Notes: generated by a model from the letters alone, not told the origin. Counted from the first letter of the stretch, positions 51,185 through 61,256 are shown. The stretch is DNA of 64,000 bases from JAAGZL01 sp050290785 (GCA_050290785.1 JBNKIR010000059.1:1-64000), one strand, 5' to 3'. Translations and numbers: made by a program.

Positions 51185-52150
51185 ATGCCTCTATCCGAAT
51201 TCGATCTGATCAGAGAGTTTTTTTCCAAGCACACCTGCGGACGGAGGGATCTGCTCCTGGGTGTAGGCGATGACTGCGCGCTGGTGCAGCCTCCATCCGG
51301 CATGGAACTGGCGGTGACCTGCGACACCCTGGTGGAAGGGGTGCATTTCGATCCAGGCGCAGATCCGGAGGCTCTGGGCCATAAATCTCTGGCCGTGAAT
51401 CTGAGCGATCTGGCCGCCATGGGGGCGGAACCGGCCTGGGTTACCCTGGCCCTGACCCTGCCCAGGAGCGACCCGGACTGGCTCAGGGCGTTCAGTCTTG
51501 GCTTTTCCACCCTGGCGTCAAGATACCATGTCGCCCTGATCGGGGGTGATACCACCAGAGGACCGCTCAGTATCACCGTCACCGCCCATGGCCTGGTAGC
51601 GCCTGGTACGTCCCTTAGGCGCAGTGGTGCCAGGGCGGGTGACCTCATCTATGTTACCGGCACCCTGGGAGATGGGGCCCTGGCCCTGCTCTGTAGGCAG
51701 GGGGCCTATTCCATTGAAGACGGTCTAGCCGATCTGGAACTGCGTCTGGATCGTCCCCAACCGCGTCTGGATGCAGGTCGGTCCCTGCTGGGGATCGCCA
51801 GCTCCGCCATTGATATATCGGACGGCCTGATCTCAGATCTGGGACATATATGTGAGCAAAGCGGGGTTGGCGCCAGGTTGTTGCTGGAGCAGATTCCAAC
51901 CACCACCCATGTAGAGAGGTATCTGCAGCAGGGTGGGCGCTGGAGTACGGTTATCGCCGGTGGGGATGATTACGAACTCTGTTTTACCGTTCCGCCCGAA
52001 AAGATAGACCTGCTGGATGGAATCAGACCTGACCTGGAGTGCGATCTGGTCCATGTGGGTGAGATAGTGTACGACCCGGGTATAAGCTGTATCATGGCGG
52101 ACGGAACTCCACTGGATGATTCCGGATCCGGTTACCAACACTTCTCCTGA
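51185..52150 (+). CDS. thiL: Thiamine-monophosphate kinase
   Basis: A 321-residue ATP-dependent kinase making thiamine diphosphate. It has the PurM-like fold: N-terminal SEFDLIREFF, GVGDDCALV (metal-binding Asp pair), CDTLVEGVHF, NLSDLAAMGAEP, GGDTTRG and IDISDGL. Length fits ThiL. pgpA starts 7 nt after it. Confidence 0.96.
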   Translation: MPLSEFDLIREFFSKHTCGRRDLLLGVGDDCALVQPPSGMELAVTCDTLVEGVHFDPGADPEALGHKSLAVNLSDLAAMGAEPAWVTLALTLPRSDPDWLRAFSLGFSTLASRYHVALIGGDTTRGPLSITVTAHGLVAPGTSLRRSGARAGDLIYVTGTLGDGALALLCRQGAYSIEDGLADLELRLDRPQPRLDAGRSLLGIASSAIDISDGLISDLGHICEQSGVGARLLLEQIPTTTHVERYLQQGGRWSTVIAGGDDYELCFTVPPEKIDLLDGIRPDLECDLVHVGEIVYDPGISCIMADGTPLDDSGSGYQHFS

Positions 52151-52156
52151 GGACAG

Positions 52157-52633
52157 ATGGCAGCGCATAGAGAGATCGAATGGAGCAACCCTTTGCACCT
52201 GCTGGCCTGCGGCCTGGGTTCAGGCGCAGCGCCCAAGGCCCCAGGCACCTTTGGCACCATCGCCGTCGTCCCCCTATATCTCCTGATACAGCCGCTTGCG
52301 GCATGGCACTATCTGCTGATTGTGCTGGCCATGACCCTGTTCGGGGTGTGGCTCTGTCATAGGGTAACAGAGGATCTGGGGGTGCATGATCACCCCAGGA
52401 TAGTGTGGGACGAGTGGGTCGGATTCCTCATCACCATGTGGCTGGCCCCCAGCGGCTGGATCTGGTTGCTGGCTGGTTTCGTCTTGTTCCGTCTCTTCGA
52501 TATCGTCAAACCCTGGCCCATCTATCTGCTGGACCGTCGTGTACCCGGTGGCTGGGGAATCATGCTGGATGATATCCTGGCCGGGATCTTTGCATTTGCC
52601 CTGATCCAGTTGGCGGTCTATTTTTATCCTTAG
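52157..52633 (+). CDS. pgpA: Phosphatidylglycerophosphatase A
   Basis: A 158-residue inner-membrane lipid phosphatase for phosphatidylglycerol synthesis. Family blocks visible: ACGLGSGAAPKAPGTFGT near the N-terminus, DHPRIVWDEWVGFLITMW with acidic active-site residues, FVLFRLFDIVKPWPI and LDDILAGIFA. It follows thiL as in E. coli. Confidence 0.96.
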   Translation: MAAHREIEWSNPLHLLACGLGSGAAPKAPGTFGTIAVVPLYLLIQPLAAWHYLLIVLAMTLFGVWLCHRVTEDLGVHDHPRIVWDEWVGFLITMWLAPSGWIWLLAGFVLFRLFDIVKPWPIYLLDRRVPGGWGIMLDDILAGIFAFALIQLAVYFYP

Positions 52634-52656
52634 TGACTCGTTAATCGCAGAGGTCG

Positions 52657-53319
52657 ATGTCCTTGCCACAATCATCCGCAATAAAATATCTGCTGATACC
52701 ACTGATCGCGTTGATCTCCACTGCGGCCATGGCGGTGGAAAATATCATGGTAATGGCGCTGTTTCCCGATAAGGCGATGGTGGAGGTAGACGGCAAGAAG
52801 CGCCTGCTGAAGGTGGGCAAGAGGTCGCCGGAGGGGGTGTTGCTGATCTCGGCCGATAGTAGTGAGGCGGTGATTGAGATAGATGGCGAGAAAAACAGCT
52901 ACCAGGTCGGTACCAGATATGGAGGCAGTTTCAGCACCAGCGGGAAACAAGAGGTCAGGATAGTAAAAGATAACAAGGGAAGCTACTTTACGGTCGGCAG
53001 CATAAACGGTCGTACAGTGGATATGTTGCTGGATACCGGTGCGTCATCGGTTGCCATGAGTTCGGTTGAGGCCAAACGTCTGGGGATACAGTACTGGTTG
53101 TCGGGAAAGAAGACCATGGTTAGCACCGCATCTGGCTTGGCTCAGGCATATTCTGTAACCTTGGATCGGGTCCAGGTCGGTTCGATCAGCTTGAGTAACG
53201 TTGACGCATTTGTGATTGAAGGGGGTAGCCCGCTGCAGGTCCTGCTGGGCATGAGCTTCCTGAATCGGGTCGAGATGAGCAATTCAGACAACATCATGTT
53301 GCTACGCTCCAAATATTGA
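52657..53319 (+). CDS. Retropepsin-like aspartic protease (clan AA, TIGR02281 type)
   Basis: A 220-residue exported or membrane-anchored protein. A signal segment (YLLIPLIALISTAAMA) precedes an N-terminal beta-rich region (about 25-100). The single retropepsin-like domain (about 105-215) contains MLLDTGASSVAMS, with catalytic Asp in the DTGAS motif, and LLGMSFLNRV. Being single, it should dimerise. Relatives are known from many proteobacteria, but substrates are largely unknown. It ends 4 nt from the convergent fadJ-like gene. Confidence 0.88.
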   Translation: MSLPQSSAIKYLLIPLIALISTAAMAVENIMVMALFPDKAMVEVDGKKRLLKVGKRSPEGVLLISADSSEAVIEIDGEKNSYQVGTRYGGSFSTSGKQEVRIVKDNKGSYFTVGSINGRTVDMLLDTGASSVAMSSVEAKRLGIQYWLSGKKTMVSTASGLAQAYSVTLDRVQVGSISLSNVDAFVIEGGSPLQVLLGMSFLNRVEMSNSDNIMLLRSKY

Positions 53320-53323
53320 TCCA

Positions 53324-55351
53324 TCACCCCTTGGTCAATTTCTCCCATCCAGGGTCCGGATGGAATCGCTCTCCATGCGACTGCTCCAGTCGTTCCAGGC
53401 GTCCCAGCTGCTTCTCCCGGCCTGATCTCTCTATGTGGTGCATGGGGCCGCCCCTGAATGGGGCGAAGCCGGTGCCGAAGATGATGCCGGCATCCAGGAG
53501 ATCGGCATCTTCTACGATCTCTTCCCGCAGGCAGGCCACGGCCTCATTCAACAGACGCAGGATCATACGATCTGCCAGGTCCGGTGGCGGGGCTGACTGC
53601 ACTTTCGGACCCTGGTAGAGCGCCTTGCCATCCTTATAGCGATAGAACCCGGAGCCGGTCTTGGTCCCCAGTCTGTTCTCATGCACCATCTGCTCCAGTT
53701 GTTCCGGTACCTTCAGGTCGAAGTGGGGAGAGAGTTTATTGGCCACGGCCAGACAGATATCCAGCCCGACCCGGTCTGCCAGCTCGGCCGGTCCCATGGG
53801 CATGCCGAAATCGGTGGCCGCCCTATCTATTACAGGTGCGGTTATCCCTTCGGAGAGCAGAGACATGGCCTCCAGCAGGTAGGGCATGAGTATCCGGTTC
53901 ACCAGAAACCCCGGGCTACTCTTTACCGGCAGGGGCAGACGTTCGATGCCGCGGGCGAAGGCCGCCCCCTGTTTGATCAGTTCCTGGTCAGTGCCTGCGG
54001 CATGGACGATCTCCACCAGCTGCATCTTGGCCACCGGATTGAAGAAGTGCAGGCCGATCAGTCGCTCCGGATTCTTCAGAGACTCGCCGATGGTCTCCAG
54101 GGGGATGCTGGAGGTGTTGGTGGCCAGCAGTGTGTCTGGGCGTACCCTGTTCTCCAGCCCTTTAAACAGATCCTGTTTGGCCGCGATATCTTCAAAGATG
54201 GCCTCGATCACCACATCGGCATGTTCTATCCCGTACCCCTTCGGATCCGGCATCAGCCGATCCATGGCGGCCTGAACCAGGCGCGGTTGCTTCAGCTTCT
54301 TCTGAAATAGCTTGTGGGCGCGGCCCATGGCGTTGCTGAGATACTTCGCCTCCCGGTCCTGCAGGGTCACCCGCATCCCCTTCAATGCGCACCAGGCGGC
54401 GATGTCGCCGCCCATGACGCCGCTGCCAACCACATGCAGGCGTTGCGGTCTGAAGTCACTGTCACCGCCCTGGGACTTGAGCCGTTCCTGTAGGAAGAAG
54501 ACCCGGATCAGATTCTGTGCCGTGTCGCCACTCAGGAGTTCCGCTAGGTTGCGGGCCTCACTGGCGAACATGGCCTTGCGGTCATCGGCGTGTCTCTTCC
54601 AGTGTTCGATCAGGGCAAAGGGTGCTGGATAGTGTTCGGGACGGGCGCGCTTGCGCACCTCCTTTTCCAGTACCTTCGTCACCAGAGGTCGAGCCGGTTT
54701 CAGATTTAACAGGTTCTGATAAAAGGGCGGTTGCCGGACTGGAGGTTGGCGTGTAATCAGATCGACCGCCGCGGCCTTTAACTGACGTTCCGGGGCAATG
54801 CTATCCACCAGGCCCATGCGTTTGGCGGCGCGTCCATCTACCGTGCGTCCGGTCAGCATCAGGTTCATGGCGGGCAGGGGGCCTATTTTTTCCACGCTGC
54901 GCACACTGCCTCCGTATCCGGGAAAGAGTCCCAGCATCACCTCGGGGAATCCCAGCCGTGTCCCCGGGTCATCCCGGGCGATGCGATAACGGCATGAGAG
55001 GGAGAGTTCCAGGCCGCCCCCCAGGCAGAAGCCATGGATCAGGGTCAGGGTCGGGGTCTTTAGGTCTTCCAGGCGTCGAAAGATGCGATGCACATCCGTT
55101 ATGTGCTGCTGGATGATCTCCTTGTCACTGGTCTTGCGAAAGTTCTTTACATCGGCCCCGACGATGAAGCCACCCTTCTTGTCGGAGAGGATGACCAGAC
55201 CGGCAGGCGGATCCGTCTCGATCTGCCCCAGGATGTCATCCAACTCCTCCAGGGCCTCCAGGGAGAGGACATTGACCGGGCTGTCCAGATGGTCGAAGTG
55301 GAGCCAGGCGATGCCGGAGTCGTCGCGGTTCAGTTTCCAGTGCCTGTTCAT
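53324..55351 (-). CDS. fadJ: FadJ-like enoyl-CoA hydratase/3-hydroxyacyl-CoA dehydrogenase
   Basis: A 675-residue multifunctional beta-oxidation enzyme. The N-terminal crotonase domain (about 1-190) has GADVKNF, GFCLGGGLELSLSC and PEVMLGLFPGYGG, with the two catalytic Glu. The dehydrogenase domain (about 300-480) has VVGSGVMGG for NAD, and GLHFFNPVAKM with the catalytic His; the C-terminal domain (about 485-670) follows with PGFLVNRILMPYL. It overlaps the thiolase stop by 4 nt, so the two subunits of the trifunctional complex are translationally coupled. Confidence 0.93.
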   Translation of the reverse strand: MNRHWKLNRDDSGIAWLHFDHLDSPVNVLSLEALEELDDILGQIETDPPAGLVILSDKKGGFIVGADVKNFRKTSDKEIIQQHITDVHRIFRRLEDLKTPTLTLIHGFCLGGGLELSLSCRYRIARDDPGTRLGFPEVMLGLFPGYGGSVRSVEKIGPLPAMNLMLTGRTVDGRAAKRMGLVDSIAPERQLKAAAVDLITRQPPVRQPPFYQNLLNLKPARPLVTKVLEKEVRKRARPEHYPAPFALIEHWKRHADDRKAMFASEARNLAELLSGDTAQNLIRVFFLQERLKSQGGDSDFRPQRLHVVGSGVMGGDIAAWCALKGMRVTLQDREAKYLSNAMGRAHKLFQKKLKQPRLVQAAMDRLMPDPKGYGIEHADVVIEAIFEDIAAKQDLFKGLENRVRPDTLLATNTSSIPLETIGESLKNPERLIGLHFFNPVAKMQLVEIVHAAGTDQELIKQGAAFARGIERLPLPVKSSPGFLVNRILMPYLLEAMSLLSEGITAPVIDRAATDFGMPMGPAELADRVGLDICLAVANKLSPHFDLKVPEQLEQMVHENRLGTKTGSGFYRYKDGKALYQGPKVQSAPPPDLADRMILRLLNEAVACLREEIVEDADLLDAGIIFGTGFAPFRGGPMHHIERSGREKQLGRLERLEQSHGERFHPDPGWEKLTKG

Positions 55352-56655
55352 GCGTCCACCTCCAGCAGCATGGCGCCGCCCTGGCCGCCGCCGATGCAGA
55401 GGCTGGCTATGCCGCGTTGGGCGCCTTTCAGTTGTAGGGTCTTGAGCAGGTGCAGCACTACCCGGGCGCCGCTGGCCCCCACCGGATGGCCCATACTGAT
55501 GGCGCCGCCGTCTACGTTCAGGCGCTCTTGCGGTATTGGCTTAAATGGAGTGGCTATCCCCAGTTCCTCCTTCATGTAATCCTGGTCTTGCCAGGCCGCG
55601 AGACAGGCCAACACCTGGGCGGCGAAGGCCTCGTTGATCTCCCAATAGTCGATGTCGCTGCCGTCACCGCCCTGGCGCTGCAGCAGTTCGGCCATGGCGT
55701 GCACCGGACCCAGCCCCATCTGGGACGGGTCCAGGGCGGACCACTGGGTATCGACGATGCGTCCCAGCACCGGCAGTTTGTGCTCCTTTATGGCCTGTTC
55801 CGATGCCAGCAACAGCATGGCTGCGCCGTCAGTGATCTGGGCGCTGTTGCCGGCGGTGACCTTGCCCACCGGACGGTCGAATACCGGCTTGAGGCGGGCC
55901 AGTTTCTCTACGCTACTGTCCGGGCGCAGGCCGTTGTCCGTATCATACAGCTTGCCCTTGTGGTCGAAGATAGGCTCTATCTCATCCAGGTGTCCCTCCT
56001 GATTGGCCAGATCCAGGCGCTGGTGGCTGGATACGGCAAAGCCGTCCATGGCCTCTCTGGAGATGCCAAACCTCCAGGCCAGCTTCTCTGCGGTCTGCCC
56101 CATGGAGAGACCCACCACCGGATCGGTCAGGCCGCGCAGGATGGCGATGATGATCTGGAAGTGGTGCGGTCGTAGCGCCATGAGTTGCCGGCCCCTGGCC
56201 GCGATGGTCTTGGCCCGGTTCCAGTGGGCCAGCCAGGTCACCATCTCGTTGCTCAGGAGTATGGGGTGGTGGCTCATGGACTCGGTGCCGCCGGCCAGCA
56301 CCAGGTCTGCCCGGCCGCTGGCGATGTCCTGGGCCGCATTGTCCAGGGCCTGCATGCCGGAGGCGCAGTTGCGCTGCACGCTCCAGGCCGGGACCAGATC
56401 GCCGCAGCCCAGGCGCAGGGCCACCACGCGGGCGATGTTGGCCTCATCCGGACCGGAGGATACGCAGCCCAGGATCACCTCATCCAGTTGTTCCGGGAGA
56501 AAGGGCTGGCGGGCCAGCAGGGGTCTGGCGGCGTATACCGCCAGATCGGACGCGCGAAACGGGCCGGGGCCGTTCAGTGCCTTGAGAAATGGGGTGCGGC
56601 TGCCGTCCACCACGAATACCGGTCGGGCGTAGCCGTTGTTCTTTTTTTTGCTCAT
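55348..56655 (-). CDS. fadI: Thiolase of beta-oxidation (FadI type)
   Basis: A 435-residue acetyl-CoA C-acyltransferase. The nucleophile is Cys97 in QRNCASGMQALD; GHPVGASGAR and CIGGGQGGAM hold the catalytic His and second Cys. Length matches FadI (436) rather than FadA (387). It lies 2 nt after fadE and overlaps the fadJ-like gene. Confidence 0.93.
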   Translation of the reverse strand: MSKKKNNGYARPVFVVDGSRTPFLKALNGPGPFRASDLAVYAARPLLARQPFLPEQLDEVILGCVSSGPDEANIARVVALRLGCGDLVPAWSVQRNCASGMQALDNAAQDIASGRADLVLAGGTESMSHHPILLSNEMVTWLAHWNRAKTIAARGRQLMALRPHHFQIIIAILRGLTDPVVGLSMGQTAEKLAWRFGISREAMDGFAVSSHQRLDLANQEGHLDEIEPIFDHKGKLYDTDNGLRPDSSVEKLARLKPVFDRPVGKVTAGNSAQITDGAAMLLLASEQAIKEHKLPVLGRIVDTQWSALDPSQMGLGPVHAMAELLQRQGGDGSDIDYWEINEAFAAQVLACLAAWQDQDYMKEELGIATPFKPIPQERLNVDGGAISMGHPVGASGARVVLHLLKTLQLKGAQRGIASLCIGGGQGGAMLLEVDA

Positions 56656-56657
56656 CG

Positions 56658-59138
56658 TTATTCAGGTCCGCTGGGTTTGCTGGTCGTCTTTCTGGCCTTG
56701 GGTTTGGCCCTGGTCTTTGCCTTAGCCCTCGGTTTCGGGGAGGGGGCCGGTTTTAGATCTTTAAAGGCATCCACCTGGATGACCTGGTCTCTCAGCCTCT
56801 CCGCCTCCTGCAGCAGGCCGGCCTGCTCCTGGGTTATCACCCCCTGTTCCAGGGCCTGTTCGATCTTGCCGGAGAGTCTGGCCTTGCGCAGGATGGTCTC
56901 CACCGGTGCTGCGGCAGACGCTGCCAGCATGGCCTGATCCAGCAGTCCCACCCTCTCCCCTATGTCATCAGAGGTGTATACGCCCCTGGTAAGCCGCTCC
57001 CTGGTCTCGCTCGGGCGCAGCAGCAGCCGGGCCGCGGCCTTGTCCATGCGGTCGGTGGGGCGGTGGAATCTGATGCCGATGGGGAACACCAGAAGGCGCA
57101 TCAGCCAGCCCAGTGGACGCGCCGGCATGTTGCGGAACAGTCCGCGCAGGGCCTCCTGCATGCGATGGAGAGAGTCCTCCATGGCCCACTGCAGCAGCGG
57201 CAACTCCTCAGCAGGCTTGCCGTTGCTGAGGAACAGCTTGAGGGTGGCGCTGGCTATATAGAGTTCACTCAGCAGATCACCCAGCCGTGCCGAGAGCCGC
57301 TCTTTGCGCTTCAGCGCACCGCCCAGGGTCATGAGAGAGACATCGGCCGAGAGGGCGAAGGCTGCGCTCATCCAGTTCAGTTTTTGAAAGTAGTGCCCGG
57401 CCAAGCCGGATACCGGCTTTCTGGAGAATAGCCCCAGGCTCAGACCCAGCCAGGTGGTGCGGGCCAGGTTGGTCATCACAAATATCATGTGGCTGAACAG
57501 GGCCTGGTCGAACTTCTTGACGGCCAGCTCTTCGTTCTCCTCCTGCACCGCCTCTATCTCTTTCAGTACATGGGGGTGGCACCTGATGGCGCCCTGGCCG
57601 AAGATGATCATGCTGCGGGTCAGGATATTGGCCCCCTCCACGGTGATGGCGATGGGTATGGATTGATAGGCACGACCCCAGAGATTGGATGGCCCCAGAC
57701 AGATGCCGCTGCCGCCCTGGATGTCCATGGCATCGTTCATCATCTGACGATAGCGCTCGGTGGCATGGTACTTGATGATGGCCGAGATCACCGATGGCTT
57801 GATGCCGCTGTCCAGTCCGGTCAGGGTCAGTTTGCGAGTGGCGTCCAGTTGGTAGGTCATGCCGGCGATCCGGGCCAGTGGCTCCTCTATCCCCTCGAAC
57901 CTGCCGATAGGCATGCCGAACTGTTGTCGCACCGCGGCGTAGGCCCCGGTATAGCGGCTGGCCATCTTGCCTGCTCCGGTGGCCAGGGCAGGCAGGGAGA
58001 TACCCCGTCCCTCCGACAGACTGTCCATGAGCATGCGCCACCCCTGTCCCACGCGTTCCTGGCCGCCGATGATGTAGTCCATGGGGATGAATACATCCTT
58101 TCCCCTGGTGGTGCCGTTGAGGAAGGGGATGTTGAGTGGCATGTGGCGCTCACCGGTCTCAACCCCCTTGGTGTCGCTGGGGATCAGGGCCACGGTGATG
58201 CCCAGATCATCCTCCTCGCCCAGGAGGTGGTCCGGGTCTCTGGTCTTGAAGGCCAGGCCGATCAGGGTGGCGACAGGGGCCAGGGTGATGTAGCGTTTTT
58301 CCCAGGTCAGACGCAGGCCCAGGGTCTTTTTGCCGTTGAAGGTGCCGTAGCTGACTATGCCCAGGTCCGGTATGGAACCGGCGTCACTGCCCGCCTTGGG
58401 TCCGGTCAAGGCGAAACAGGGGACCTCTTTACCGGTGGCCAGCCCATTGAGATATCGATTTTTTTGTTCTTCGGTGCCGTAGTGCAGTAGCAGTTCCGCC
58501 GGCCCCAGGGAGTTGGGCACCATCACGGTGACGGCGGCGGTGATGCTCCTGCTGGCGATCTTCATGACGATGCTGGAGTGGGCCAGGGCGGAGAACTCCA
58601 GGCCGCCATAGCTCTTGGGGATGATCATGCCGAACAGCCCGGACCTCTTTATGAACTCCCAGACCTCGGGAGACAGATCCTGATCATGATGGGTGATCTT
58701 CCAGTCATCCAGCATGCCGCACAGCTCTTCCACCGGACCGTCGATAAACTCCCGCTCCTCCTGACTGAGTTCGGATAGCGGCAGATCCAGGATACTGTCC
58801 CAGTTTGGTTTGCCGCTGAACAGTTCGCCGTCCCACCAGACGTCGCCCGCCTCCAGGGCCTCCTGCTCGGTCCTCGACATCTTGGGCATGACCTTGCGGA
58901 ACTGCTGTAGCAGGGGGGCGCTGACCCACATACGTCTCTGTTCCGGGGCCAGGTACAGCGCCAGACAGATGGCGTATATGACCCAGAAGAAAATGGCCCA
59001 CCCAATGGCCAACAGTGAGAAGAGCTGTAACAGGATAATTGAGATCGGCAGGCTGGCGATCCAGATCTCGGCCCTGGCCGGCTTGTATGCCAAGGTCCAC
59101 AGTATTAGTAAAATCAGAAAGATACCGATAATGCTCAC
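56658..59138 (-). CDS. fadE: Acyl-CoA dehydrogenase FadE
   Basis: An 826-residue membrane-associated acyl-CoA dehydrogenase, first step of beta-oxidation (E. coli FadE 814). The first 70 residues are hydrophobic helices. The flavoprotein core (about 125-500) has YGGLEFSALAHSSIV, FALTGPKAGSDAGSIPD and DIQGGSGICLGPSN; the C-terminal domain is DUF1974-like. The last 35 residues are a Lys/Ala/Pro-rich basic tail (PSPKPRAKAKTRAKPKARK) not usual in the family. It is first in fadE-fadI-fadJ. Confidence 0.95.
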   Translation of the reverse strand: MSIIGIFLILLILWTLAYKPARAEIWIASLPISIILLQLFSLLAIGWAIFFWVIYAICLALYLAPEQRRMWVSAPLLQQFRKVMPKMSRTEQEALEAGDVWWDGELFSGKPNWDSILDLPLSELSQEEREFIDGPVEELCGMLDDWKITHHDQDLSPEVWEFIKRSGLFGMIIPKSYGGLEFSALAHSSIVMKIASRSITAAVTVMVPNSLGPAELLLHYGTEEQKNRYLNGLATGKEVPCFALTGPKAGSDAGSIPDLGIVSYGTFNGKKTLGLRLTWEKRYITLAPVATLIGLAFKTRDPDHLLGEEDDLGITVALIPSDTKGVETGERHMPLNIPFLNGTTRGKDVFIPMDYIIGGQERVGQGWRMLMDSLSEGRGISLPALATGAGKMASRYTGAYAAVRQQFGMPIGRFEGIEEPLARIAGMTYQLDATRKLTLTGLDSGIKPSVISAIIKYHATERYRQMMNDAMDIQGGSGICLGPSNLWGRAYQSIPIAITVEGANILTRSMIIFGQGAIRCHPHVLKEIEAVQEENEELAVKKFDQALFSHMIFVMTNLARTTWLGLSLGLFSRKPVSGLAGHYFQKLNWMSAAFALSADVSLMTLGGALKRKERLSARLGDLLSELYIASATLKLFLSNGKPAEELPLLQWAMEDSLHRMQEALRGLFRNMPARPLGWLMRLLVFPIGIRFHRPTDRMDKAAARLLLRPSETRERLTRGVYTSDDIGERVGLLDQAMLAASAAAPVETILRKARLSGKIEQALEQGVITQEQAGLLQEAERLRDQVIQVDAFKDLKPAPSPKPRAKAKTRAKPKARKTTSKPSGPE

Positions 59139-59373
59139 TCTGCTCTCTCCTTGATCTATTTGGTATTGTTTTCGATCATGTGCCGCTTGCGCACCCTAAT
59201 CGGTCTAGTGGATGTAGTGAAGAAAAGTATAGACCAAGGCCCGGTCAGAAGTTGACGCCTTCGCCACTAAACGACTCCACTCACCAGCGCTTTTCAAGTA
59301 GTATGCAAGGAGGGCCTGTTGGAACCATGGGCCGGGCTGAGTACGTTATCCTGTTAATCGCTGTTGAGATCTT
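59139..59373. promoter_or_regulatory. Divergent promoter region of fadE and the kinase gene
   Basis: This 235-bp gap must hold the fadE promoter. GGTCTA and TAGACC (within 59203-59237) form a spaced inverted repeat, but I see no site that convincingly matches FadR or PsrA operators. GCAAGGAGGG at 59307 is not placed before any supported start. Confidence 0.3.
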
Positions 59374-59931
59374 ATGAATATTGTCCTAACCGGAATGCGC
59401 GGGGTCGGTAAATCCAATATCAGTCGCCGTCTGTGTCTGCTGACCAAGTGGCCGGTGCTCTCCACCGATCTCCTGATCGAGTATGAGAACGGCGGCAAAT
59501 CCATCCAGGAGATCATGGCCGAGAACGGTGGCGACTGGCGTGCCTTCCGGGAGATGGAGTACCAGGTGGTGCAGAAGATCTCCCGCTTCGACAACGTCAT
59601 TATCGATTGTGGTGGCGGGATCGTGGTGGATGTGGCGGACGACGGCACTGAGATCTATAGCCAGCGCAAGGTGGATCTGCTGCGGGCCAATGGAAAGATC
59701 ATCTGGCTCAAGGGGGATATCCAGCGTCTGGCCGCCAGGGTAAAGGGTGATGAAAGCCGTCCCAGCCTGGATGAGACCAGATCTGCGGAAGAGGTCATGC
59801 TGCGGCGTCTCCCGTTTTATCAACAGGCTGCGGACATGGTCCTGGATGTTGATGGCAGGGGGCGCAGGAAGACCGCGCGCAGGATCTATCGTAAGATCTT
59901 TCGGCAGGATCCACCTGACCTGACACTCTGA
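59374..59931 (+). CDS. Shikimate kinase-like protein
   Basis: A 185-residue P-loop kinase. Walker A is GMRGVGKSN; STDLLIEYENGGKSIQEI resembles the shikimate-binding DTDxxIExxxGxSIxEIF; FREMEYQVV gives FRxxE; DCGGGIVV gives the GGG motif; SRPSLD fits the lid/adenine region. It is probably shikimate kinase, but it stands alone, without aroB, and several positions differ (S for D in DTD), so a related small-molecule kinase cannot be excluded. Confidence 0.82.
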   Translation: MNIVLTGMRGVGKSNISRRLCLLTKWPVLSTDLLIEYENGGKSIQEIMAENGGDWRAFREMEYQVVQKISRFDNVIIDCGGGIVVDVADDGTEIYSQRKVDLLRANGKIIWLKGDIQRLAARVKGDESRPSLDETRSAEEVMLRRLPFYQQAADMVLDVDGRGRRKTARRIYRKIFRQDPPDLTL

Positions 59932-60060
59932 TGGGATTCGGTTGGACGAAACAGTCAGCATCAAGTAGAATTTCACAAGTTGGCGATGCCGGATGGGCAA
60001 AGCCGCTCCCTGAATGGTTTTGTATTGTCGGGCGTACCGGTTTGGTTCGTCCGTTTTAGT

Positions 60061-61224
60061 ATGCCCGAGAGGACAGTTTTGTTGAGAAAGCCCGCTATAT
60101 TGGTCCTTGAAGATGGAACCATCTTCCGTGGGGACTCCATTGGGGCCGATGGTATGACCGTTGGGGAGGTGGTATTCAATACAGCCATGACCGGCTATCA
60201 GGAGATCCTGACCGACCCATCCTACGCCAGACAGATAGTCACCCTTACCTACCCCCATATCGGTAATACCGGCACCAATGACGAAGATGAAGAGTCCCAG
60301 GCCATCTACGCCGCCGGGCTGATCATCCGCGACCTGCCGCTGCTGGCCAGCAACTGGCGCAACCGGAAACCGCTGGATCAGTATCTGGCGGAGAACGGCA
60401 TCGTGGCCATCGCCGATATTGATACCCGCAAGCTTACCCGGATCCTGAGGGAGAAGGGCGCCCAGAACGGCTGCATCATCGCCGGTAACGATCTGGATGC
60501 GGCGGCCGGCCTGGCCGCGGCCAAGGCCTTTCCCGGTCTGAAGGGTATGGACCTGGCCAAAGAGGTGACCACTGAGAGCCCCTATAAGTGGACCCAGGGT
60601 AGCTGGGACCTGGAACAGGGGCTGCCGGAGCCGCATGGTTTTAATGCGGAAGAGTTGCCATATCATGTAGTGGCCTACGATTACGGCATCAAGCGCAACA
60701 TCCTGCGCATGCTGGTGGATCGCGGCTGCCGGGTGACGGTGGTGCCGGCCAAGACCCCGGCCAATGAGGTGCTGGCCATGGGGCCGTCCGGTGTGTTCCT
60801 GTCTAACGGTCCGGGCGATCCGGAGCCATGCGATTATGCCATCAAGGCGATCCAGACCATCGTGGATACCGGTATCCCCACATTTGGCATCTGTCTGGGC
60901 CACCAGCTATTGGGTCTGGCCAGCGGCGCCCGTACCGTGAAGATGAAGTTTGGTCACCACGGGGCCAACCACCCGGTGCAGGATCTGGAGACCAAGACGG
61001 TGATGATCACCAGCCAGAACCACGGCTTTGCGGTAGACGAAGAGAGCCTGCCGGAAAATCTCACGGCGGTGCATCGCTCCCTGTTCGACGGGTCGCTGCA
61101 GGGGATACATCGCACCGATAAACCGGCGTTTGGGTTTCAGGGACACCCCGAGGCCAGCCCGGGACCACATGATGTGGCTCCGGTGTTTGACCACTTTATC
61201 GAATTGATGCAGGAGAATGGCTAG
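60061..61224 (+). CDS. carA: Carbamoyl-phosphate synthase small subunit
   Basis: A 387-residue glutaminase subunit that feeds ammonia to CarB for arginine and pyrimidine synthesis. Visible are EVVFNTAMTGYQEILTDPSY, the catalytic Cys in FGICLGHQLLG, and the His/Glu in GHPEASPGP. The frame runs from 59980. ATG 60061 is used here, but TTG at 60079 or 60082 has GAGAGG upstream and would start nearer the family N-terminus (LVLEDGTIF), so the true start may be there. carB is separated by 553 nt. Confidence 0.96.
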   Translation: MPERTVLLRKPAILVLEDGTIFRGDSIGADGMTVGEVVFNTAMTGYQEILTDPSYARQIVTLTYPHIGNTGTNDEDEESQAIYAAGLIIRDLPLLASNWRNRKPLDQYLAENGIVAIADIDTRKLTRILREKGAQNGCIIAGNDLDAAAGLAAAKAFPGLKGMDLAKEVTTESPYKWTQGSWDLEQGLPEPHGFNAEELPYHVVAYDYGIKRNILRMLVDRGCRVTVVPAKTPANEVLAMGPSGVFLSNGPGDPEPCDYAIKAIQTIVDTGIPTFGICLGHQLLGLASGARTVKMKFGHHGANHPVQDLETKTVMITSQNHGFAVDEESLPENLTAVHRSLFDGSLQGIHRTDKPAFGFQGHPEASPGPHDVAPVFDHFIELMQENG

Positions 61225-61256
61225 AGCCAGAAGGTGCGCTAAACAGGGAGAAGATT

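Noticed and set aside
59386..60903. A 505-codon minus-strand frame opposite the shikimate kinase-like gene and carA
   Set aside because: It crosses two genes and an intergenic region on the opposite strand; no protein features.
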